From positions 5,704,001 to 5,768,000 of the forward strand of contig BSBN01000334.1 in the NCBI GenBank assembly GCA_027924645.1: a stretch of 64,000 bases of DNA. The letters run 5' to 3'. The notes under the pieces were generated by a model that was not told the origin of the DNA, ran no database searches, and saw only the letters and a list, made by a program, of their open reading frames with translations. The number at the start of each line of letters is the position of its first letter. Position 1 is the stretch's first letter. Position numbers and translations under genes: made by a program. Shown here piece after piece: positions 56,443-64,000 of this stretch. Source of the DNA: Cunninghamia lanceolata. Lineage: Eukaryota; Streptophyta; Pinopsida; Cupressales; Cupressaceae.

Positions 56443-57072
56443 CTATTCACCTTTTTTCACTAGAAATGTGTAGCAACACCTTGTCACCTTCATTTCTTTA
56501 ACAAGATCTCTTTGAGACAACATGGTAGCACCTTTTCCTTCATCCTTGAGAAGCAATAAAATCACCTTAGAGCCATCTTTCCAAAAGGTGTATGTGTTTT
56601 TCTCTCCATCATGCATAACTTTTCTATCATATTGCCATGCCCTTCCCAATAACACATGATAGGCATCCATTGGGACAACATCACACCATTTCTCATCCTG
56701 ATAGATCTTCCCTATGCTAAACTTAATTAGGCATCTTTTATCAACAATGACTTCATTTCCCTATTTAAACCATGCAATGCGGTACGGATGAGGATGTTTT
56801 TCACAGTGTAAATTCAATTTTTCTACCATTTCTTTAGAAACCATATTTTCACAACTACCTCCATCAACAATAACTTGACATACCTTTCCACCCAAAGTGC
56901 ATCTGGTTCTAAAGATATTGGTTCGAAGCCATGAACCATTAGAGCTTTTGGCTTGTGTTTTCTCCTTCTCTCGAATCACCATTGCTCTTCTCATCATGAG
57001 ACTTTCTCCCACATCTGGTGGAACCACTAGTTCCGTTCCTTCCACTTCATGTTGCGTTTGAATCAGGTTCAC
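56443..57072 (-). pseudogene. Gypsy F protease
   Basis: IVDGGSCENMVSKEMVEKL contains D-G-G at the retropepsin active site. HPHPYRIAWFK, CDVVPMDAYHVLLGRAWQYD and KDGSKVILL follow as in plant gypsy elements. One stop splits it near 56760. Confidence 0.85.
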
Positions 57073-57430
57073 CCTAGGTTGTCCTCATTGATTTCTTTCT
57101 TGCATGTTATAATTTGAGCATTCAAATGCCCTATGACCTTCTTCTCCACATCTGAAACAAGTGAAAGGCCTTCTCTAGTTTTCCCATCCTCTACCGCTAC
57201 CATAACCTCTACCTCTTTGAAATCCCCTTCCTCATTCTTGATTCAGAGAATCTTGTCAAGTGTCTACTTCTTTTTCTAATCCATGGGATGACTCTCCCCT
57301 ACCATAATTTGAACCTCCTTGAAATGGGGTTGATTTACCCCTTCTTCCTCCTCTATTTCTCTGATGGTACTATCTATTTTATTTTTCTTCATCCTTTAGA
57401 GCCAATTGGTAAGCCTCAGGAGATTGGATG
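57073..57430 (-). pseudogene. Gypsy F Gag C-terminus with zinc knuckle
   Basis: PIQSPEAYQLALKDEE, a Gly/Arg-rich stretch (GRGFQRGRGYGSGRG), then CFRCGEEGHRAFEC (57118-57159), a perfect CX2CX4HX4C. The fragment begins abruptly at about 57430. Confidence 0.85.
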
Positions 57431-57597
57431 GGAAGAAATTGATGACAGGATGATAGATGATCTCACAATGAGATAGATTGAATGACAGGGTGACTAGATA
57501 GATAGGTGAAGAAATTTGTTAACGTGGAAGAAAAAGTAGGTGAAAATCATGCCCCAACATGGACAAGGTCAAGCACCTCCCATTAGGGTTCCATGTA

Positions 57598-57608
57598 CTA
57601 TATATAGG
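57598..57608 (+). promoter_or_regulatory. TATA box of the plant mobile domain gene
   Basis: CTATATATAGG, about 800 bp upstream of the coding region and followed by an untranslated stretch ending in a splice donor. Confidence 0.55.
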
Positions 57609-57781
57609 AGTGTGGGGTCACATTCCTAGTTATTTGCACACTTGTCTTTGAGACAAAGCTTTTAGGAGAGTAGAACCTTTGGAACATAGAGCAGCTAGCG
57701 AAGATGCAGTAGTTTCCTATTGAACTTCATCGATTCAAGTAGATCCGACGGTTCAACTGTCCAGCAGACTATGGGCCACCG

Positions 57782-58392
57782 GTAAGTACTCCTTCATTTC
57801 TAGGTTAGGTACATTTATTATTGCATTAAATTCTAGGAAAAGTTTTAGGTTTTTTATGCGATGAAAGCTAGAATGATGCAAATGATGTGTGCTACCATAC
57901 AAATAACGCAATTCCACTCAAATAACACCAAATCGGTGCAAATGCATTTTTTTTGCAAGTGAAGTTTGTGTCTGTGCAAACAAATTTCTATGGCACATTT
58001 AGTTAGGGATGCTACGCTTTCAAAGTTTTATGGTGCATTTGATATTCTTCTATGCAAACAAGTTTATGCTGCACAAATAAGGTATAGTCCTACACTTTTG
58101 AAATAAAGTGGCACATTCAAGATATTTCTGCACATGCAATGTAAAGCAGTGCATATGAGCTAAAGCTGCGCATCTGGCTTAGGTTTAGCAAAACACTTAG
58201 AAATTTGATGAAGTTGACTGTATGATGGATGCTAGTCAATTGATAGATCATCTTTGAGATTGATAGAATCTACAAAGAGATGATAGGATTGCTTTCCTAT
58301 TAAAATAACTAAGTTTTTTTATGTTGGATAGATAGACTTGCAGTTTAGTCAGTTTTGGTTGATTAACATGCACTTGTTTAATTGCAAGAGGA
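57782..58392 (+). other. Probable 5' UTR intron of the plant mobile domain gene
   Basis: CACCG|GTAAGTACT at 57782 is a strong plant donor. A likely acceptor lies in TTTAATTGCAAG just before the ATGATG at 58399. The AT-rich sequence between has no coding signal. Confidence 0.45.
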
Positions 58393-58398
58393 GTTAGA

Positions 58399-60349
58399 TG
58401 ATGTCCTCATGTCAAGGGAATAGTTCTAGTGACACATATGTTGAGGCTCTATCTGACTGAGACTGATCTACTTGTTATTGGATCGGCTGGATTATCATTT
58501 GTGCTTTTTATGCCGGAGATTAGGGATAATCTCACCATGCTGACTACTCTAGTTGAGAGATTTCACAGTGGGGACAAGACCTTTCATCTTCCCACTGGGG
58601 AGATTATAGTGACACTAGAGGATGTTCATAGGATTCTGCACATTCCTATTAATAGAGAGCTCGTTGAGTATGAGTCGTAGACTGGGGTAGGGTTAGATGT
58701 GTGCAGACAGGTTTTTGATGATGACAAGATCGAGGGCACTGAGATCAGCTTGGCTGACATAGCGGCTTACTATAAGCCTCTTCCTATAGTTGTGGCTGGG
58801 TTGATTCGAGGTATTGTGTGCCCCAATAGATAGTCACATGGTTTTGCAGTTGCATGGGGGTGGGTGCTAGAGTAGATTACTACTAAGGGTACCAGATATG
58901 CCTAGGGAGTTTGCATACTTGCTCACCTATATAACTATTTGCACCAGTTTGTCTAGGATGGCTCCTCGAGTTTGGCTTGTGGGGTTTCACTATTGCAGAT
59001 ATGGGTATGGACTCATATAGCTATCACCTATCCTATTGGCATTGGCACTTAGGGTAGGGGTTAGCCTTACTCATATATCTTTCAAGAGAGTCTTTCCCAG
59101 CCCAAGCTGGGAAAGTTGGAGTACTGGAGACACGCCTTTGAGAATGTAGTTTCTATTGTATGGTGACCATACCTAGACTATGAGGTATGGGATGATGATG
59201 CTTTTGAGCTTCCCTTCTATTTCTAGACTAGATGGCTTATAGGGAGGACACCCTATATACTAGAGTGACACATAGTATCACGTGTGTATAGGCATCTTGG
59301 CAGAATCCAGGGGATGCCCCAGGGTAATGCCATCTTTTCTCGTACGCACAAGGAGCGAGGATGATGGGGGACCTAGCCCATCCTATGAGACAACTCAAGA
59401 TGAGTTTCTACACATTCTATATTAGCCATGGGTGATACATAGAGTAGTGGGAGATGCAAGTGTGACTTAGGACTACTTTGATTGGTTCCCTGCACATCCA
59501 TTTCCATGCTACTCTGGACTAGGAGAGTGAACCCTGATTTTGGATGATCAGGAGGATGAGGACGAGGGGCCACAGAGGTGACATAGGAGATGCTGAGGAT
59601 GGGGAGGTAGAGGTAGCTGAGGTGGAGATGATGCCAATGGAGGAGGAGGAGGAGGAGGCCATGATGGAGGTGGTGGAGGAGGATTTGTTCATGACAGTGG
59701 ACATGATGGTAGTGATGGAGATGATGGCAGAGATGGAGATGGGAGGAGGGTTCACTGGTGGATTGATCCCACCCAACATGCTCAATTAGCCTTACAGGCA
59801 TAGGTGTAGCCTCTAGTGCAGCCATAGGGGCAGGGGCCAGATGATGGGGTTATAGTAGGGTTATGAGCCCAGTTGGCTCAGGCTCAATCTTTGTGACAAT
59901 AGCAACAGGGATAGATTGGGCATATGTAGGCCTAGATTACACAACTGTAGGGTGACCTCTAGACTACGTGGTTAGAGAGAGACACAGCCATCCAGAGGTA
60001 TGGCAGGGCAAAGGCACTCTTAGAGCAGGTGCAGCAGATTGCAGAATAGGGTGGCACTGGCCAGATGGTTGTAGAGATGGTCAGGGTAGGTTAGGAAATC
60101 TTCTACTGGCGGTCCTTATATGACTAGGTGGTGCCACTAGAGCATAGGGTAGATAGTTACAAACCCAGCTACCATAGGAGGTCACAGAGGGGACCAGCAG
60201 AGAGTGGCAGAGTGATGGGACCTATGTGGCCACCTCGTGGGCCATCAGGAGGGGGTGCACTAGGGACAGGGTTAGCAGACAGAGGAGGAGGAGGAGTAGG
60301 AGGTACCATACCACCACAGCCAACACCATCAGGAGGGATTCACTCCTAG
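58399..60349 (+). pseudogene. Plant mobile domain (PMD/MAIN-like) gene, decayed
   Basis: After a frame change near 58430 the frame reads DLLVIGSAGLSFVLFMPEIR, LVERFHSGDK, TFHLPTGEIIVTLEDV and ILHIPI, the hallmark of PF10536. Further matches are IAAYYKPLPIVVAGLIRGI, LAHLYNYLHQF and YRHLGRIQGMPQ. A Gly/Asp/His-rich low-complexity part (about 59600-59750), a Gln-rich part and a Gly/Pro-rich C-terminus follow. Known members act in nuclear silencing or ride in transposons. More than 15 in-frame stops occur, nearly all TAG at expected Gln or Trp codons and none TAA in the Gln-rich part. It lies between gypsy F and a gypsy D relative, on the opposite strand. Confidence 0.75.
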
Positions 60350-61949
60350 CTATCTCTTGACATGTATCAGTTTTAGTAGTTTTATTTGGACATGTATACA
60401 CCAGTTTGGTTTAGACACTTCGAGATGTATTGTATTTTGACATCATTGTATACTTGGACACTCTTATTCTTTTTTATGATGATGATGATATGTTATGGAC
60501 ATGACTTATGTTTTGATGCTATGATGTTATGACTTACATTATGATGCTTATGACATGATATGATGTGGTAAACTTATAGATGACTTACATGGTTATGATT
60601 TTTGAGTCTCAAGTTTATGTTATGTGATGGACCTGATGATCTATATGATGACTTGTATGAGGCAACACTATGATGATTATGTTTATGCTTCTATAGATTT
60701 TTTATTTACTAGACATGATGCCTCTACATGCTTATGATGTTTGACCTAATGCTAGAAGCAAGATGTACCTATATGCTATGAATTCTACATGTGTTTATTT
60801 GTGCAATGCTAATGTTAATGATATGAATCATGTATGCATGCACATAAGATGGTTTAATTGATGATCATGTTATCTATGTTTTTGTATTTTTTTTTCTTTT
60901 GTTTTCTACCATGATATACATATGAAATTAAAATGGATGGATGATGTGAGTATATGACTCTTGCTATGGTGATTTATGATTTACTTGTGTTTATGCATCC
61001 TAATGGACAAAATGATATGCATTTAATGATGATGGATTTGATTATGACACATGATGGTTTTATTTTTGTTAATGCCAAGTATACTCAATCTTAATAACAA
61101 TACACTTTTTAGAAGAAAATGAATTGGACAATGAATGAAAGATAAGAAATTGGACAATGAATCGATAATGATAATGAAAGATAAGAAATTGGATAGACAC
61201 ATTGATCACAAAGACACAAGGATTTTGGGAAAATGGTAACATGCTTATAATTCAATGAAATGCAATAGGATAACTATGGATATGAATTCTTGTCATCTTT
61301 GATTGTGTGAGTTTTTGAAGTACTTTGTTTCATCATTGAGAGTTTAAAATGTTGTAAGAAAATACATGCATCTAGGTATAATTAAACCATGATGACCTGA
61401 GTATTTTTTACATGGATTTTGATTTAGCAAGTTAGTACAAGCATCTAAGTATAATTGAACCAAGATGACCTGAGTACTACTTGTGTATCAACAAACAAGG
61501 ATTAAACCTTTTTCATGTTTAGACCTTTTATGTCCTCAATGATCATTGTGTTGATCATGTCATTAGACAAGGCTTTCACATTACTAAAGATAAATCCACA
61601 AACAACAAACAAATAAAATAATTATATCCTCATTATAGCTTCTCTAGTTTGAGACATCCTTGAGTAGCGTAGAAAGACATAACAACAAAAATCATGAAAT
61701 AAGACATTTAAAAAAATCATTGAAAAACTTTCTTTCCGAAAGCATGTTTTCTTGCAATAACTTGATAGAATCACTTTGATGTCTTAGGTCAAAAGGGATT
61801 TGTCAAGTGTGGTTTCCCTGTCTTTTGTGTCAATGTGATGTTAAAAGCTTGCTTGTCGTGCTGCTTGTTGTCTAGTGATAAAACCATGATCTGATTTGTT
61901 TATCCTATGAAGTTATAGCATTCAAGAATCCTATTCCTTGACTAGGTCA
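60350..61949. other. ATG/GAT-rich spacer, possibly LTR of the second gypsy D-family element
   Basis: Low-complexity ATGATG sequence to about 60.8 kb, then AT-rich DNA containing two copies of GCATCTA.GTATAATT.AACCA.GATGACCTGAGTA (near 61368 and 61442). The 3' LTR of the element to the right should lie here, but I could not define its ends. Confidence 0.35.
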
Positions 61950-62062
61950 AGGATTTGCCCCCAGTCAAGTAGAGGATTTATTTATGATGGATGAACTGAC
62001 GATGAACAATGTGATGGGCCTGAAGCAACTGACCTAGCGCCTCGGGGGCTCATTACTAAATG

Positions 62063-62275
62063 GCCTTGCCTACATGATGATGCAGAGACAACGTAGTTTG
62101 GGGTGGACCTATGTGGATCTAAACACCTAGGCGATGAGAAATGGTGCAGACTCAAAAAGACCAAAGGTTGAATGGCATAGGATGGAATGGATGGAAAAGG
62201 AGCAGCCTCAGGGGCACATCGATGATGGCCTTGCCTACATCACGACGTAGAGGCAATGTAGTTCGGGATTGACTA
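62063..62275. repeat. Two-copy repeat in the second gypsy D-family element
   Basis: ATGGCCTTGCCTACAT...CAACGTAGTTTGGG near 62062 recurs as ATGGCCTTGCCTACAT...CAATGTAGTTCGGG near 62224. The period is about 162 bp. Confidence 0.75.
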
Positions 62276-62907
62276 ACACTCATGATGGACTTGTGATAGG
62301 ATGAATGATAGGATAATGTGATTGTATGACCCTATTGGATAAGGTGATAGGGGTGACAAAACACCAGGCTATGGTAAGTCATTGCGAGGTAGACATGAAA
62401 TGGATGTGGTTAGTGGAAGATTATGATAGGAAAGATGGATGTAGGTTTAGTTGTACTAATAGATGGAGGTAGCGGTTAGTCACCGACCTTGCTTTTGATT
62501 CCCTTGCATTGGAGTTTGTAGGATTTGATGATGGGACAATAGGATAGATGATAAGGGATAGAATGGATGCACGTGGAAGAAAACAAGGATGTGATCTCCA
62601 AAGCCCATGTCACATAGGAATAACTCAATATTTGACATGACAATGCTTATGACAAAAGGGAATGATAGGATTGGATCATTTTGAAAAAGATAAGGTATAT
62701 CAAGAATTTTTCCAAAGCATATTTTGACATTTTTCCCCCATATCTTTATCAAGATCAAAAGAGGAATGGAGGATGAATGGACTCAAAATAATAGGTATAT
62801 GTAGGATATTGATGATAGGATGGTATGGTAAGATAGGATGGAAAATGATAGGGTTGATTAGACAATGTGCTCCCAAGGGTAAGTGACATTGAAGATCAAC
62901 CTACACA

Positions 62908-62975
62908 TGACACATGTTTGCCAGGTTTTCATCATGGTACTTATCCAAGGCACCTGTTTACTAGGTTTTCACCAT
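62908..62975. repeat. 40-bp unit shared with gypsy D
   Basis: ACACATGTTTGCCAGGTTTTC...CTTATCCAAGG followed by CACCTGTTTACTAGGTTTTC. About 1.6 copies, related to 25958-26060. Confidence 0.8.
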
Positions 62976-63417
62976 TGGATGAAAGGATTTCTCTCTTTTT
63001 TTTTTTTAAACATTTGGATGGGAGAAGATAGAATATGGATGAGAGAGAATGAGGTGTCTAGTTCCATGAAAGGTGATAGTCCCATTAGAAATGGATGCCA
63101 TCACATGGACCATATCAAATGTCATTATGCTCATAGATGTTTGTAGGGGATTGAATGAAAGGGATATGGAGTAAGTAGATAGTGGATTATGTATGAAAAT
63201 ACAGTGGAGTATGATGTGGATTATGTAGCAAAATACGGAAGAGGATGGGTCAAAAGACTTATACAAAAGCATGGACCATAGGGATAGGATGATGGGGAAG
63301 ATATGTAGGATAGTAGTTGAATGATGAAGAGATGGAGGTATGTGGGAATGTCGTAGAATGGAATGTGACCATGACCAATGGCTGCACACACCATGATAAA
63401 CCTTGAAGCTTGTGATA

Positions 63418-64000
63418 TTATTGAATGGAATGGATGTGAGACGATGGTTGGGATTTTTGAGAGGCAGATGTCTCTTTAGACTGGATGGCTTCTTTTTGCT
63501 TGGGAACCCATAGCATTTTAGTTTTTGACTTTGCTTGTGAAGGTATAGGTTTGGATAACTTTTTGGATGGATTTTTCTTTGATTCTTTGCATTTGTACCC
63601 TAAGGCATTAGGACCCTTAGGATTTTTTGCTTTATAGGTGGAGGCATCTAAATTTTTACTTTTGAATCTCATGAACATGGTGGAACGAGTGGAAGCTTTA
63701 TGTTTAGACAATGTGTGCATTTGTTGGTCATGATTAGGATTTTTAGAAGATTTATGGGTGAATGGATAAATAGGCATTGGTAGAAGTGGTGGTAGATTTG
63801 ATGGTGGTATGTCTATGGTCGCATGCTCTTGACATTTGTAGAACAATGTGGGTGGAATGGAAACATATGTTTTAGGTACATGATAGGGTTGGTGATGGAA
63901 AGTGGACTTAGGAGGAATGGAGGACATACCAACATCTTTAGATTGCTGACCTTGGGGTGTGTATCCAAGGCTATAAGATGGTGGAGGGACTTTGACATGG
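63418..64000 (-). pseudogene. C-terminal part of a gypsy D-type Gag, incomplete at window edge
   Basis: The minus frame is open from the window edge to 63418: HVKVPPPSYSLGYTPQG, KSTFHHQPYHVPKTYVSIPP, LPPLLPMP, NPNHDQQMHTLSKHKAS and KTKMLWVPK. Each block has a counterpart in the 837-codon frame at 26783-29296. Here the WVPK region is single, without the 100-bp duplication. The G-patch and knuckle would lie beyond 64000, so whether the full gene is intact cannot be judged. Confidence 0.75.

Larger units (their letters stand above)
54412..57430 (-). mobile_element. Gypsy F: Ty3/gypsy fragment, Gag knuckle to mid-integrase
   Basis: Minus-sense order is Gag zinc knuckle, protease, RT, RNase H, integrase. 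The left end stops inside the integrase core and the right end inside Gag, with no LTR at either side. The RT block (RMCTDSRAINKITIKY) marks a different gypsy lineage from gypsy E. Confidence 0.85.
61950..64000 (-). mobile_element. Gypsy D-family element, second copy, cut by the window edge
   Basis: 61950-64000 parallels 23531-27460 in order and content: GATTTGCCCCCAG (a polypurine-tract-like site), CAAAGCCCATGT, the 40-bp CACCTGTTTACCAGG unit, then the C-terminal Gag. The two copies are clearly diverged, and the stretch before the 40-bp units is shorter here. Minus strand; the 5' half lies to the right of the window. Confidence 0.7.

Noticed and set aside
59544..59789. Glu/Met-rich plus frame and the antisense His/Leu/Ser-rich frames as genes
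   Set aside because: They are alternate readings of a low-complexity part of the mobile domain gene, whose own frame gives Gly/Asp/His-rich sequence.

Overview
The window looks like nuclear DNA of a seed plant with a large, repeat-filled genome. A conifer or other gymnosperm fits best, but that is inference. The low GC content, the plant-type LINE, the Ty1/copia and Ty3/gypsy elements, a plant mobile domain gene and the deep nesting of old, stop-riddled insertions all point this way. I found no intact host gene, tRNA, rRNA or CRISPR array. Nearly every long reading frame is transposon-derived and broken.

Layout. (1) 832-12776: one plus-strand LINE with ORF1, endonuclease, RT, zinc-binding RT domain and RNase H, bounded by a candidate target-site duplication. 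It contains an internal head-to-tail duplication of about 4.03 kb (3438-7464 and 7465-11511). (2) 13652-45668: a stack of nested LTR elements, each with its own target duplication. Copia A (minus, 13657-45663, GTTAG) contains copia B (plus, 18886-43086, AAAAC). B contains gypsy C (minus, 20952-37730, CTTGG), and C contains gypsy D (minus, 22614-33073, RCAAG). A itself seems to lie in the 3' LTR of a fifth element, gypsy E. A also carries a 973-bp inverted-repeat DNA transposon in one LTR. (3) 45669-49185: gypsy E (minus), from protease to integrase. (4) 49186-54411: AT-rich DNA with no recognised gene. (5) 54412-57430: gypsy F (minus), a different lineage cut off at both ends. (6) 57598-60349: a decayed plus-strand plant mobile domain gene with a TATA box and a splice donor. 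(7) About 61950-64000: a second, diverged member of the gypsy D family that runs off the right edge.

How the parts relate. Copia B still shows every pol domain in order. Copia A, gypsy C and gypsy D keep LTRs and priming sites but no visible RT, so they would have needed enzymes from elsewhere. Gypsy D encodes a long Gag-like protein with a CX2HX4HX4C motif and a G-patch. Copia A has replaced its pol with an intronless fragment of the host splicing-factor gene CWC22, which I consider the most notable find. Across the LINE, the copia elements, the CWC22 capture and the mobile domain gene, broken frames are enriched in TAG at expected CAG or TGG codons. That pattern fits long-term decay of cytosines methylated in CHG context.
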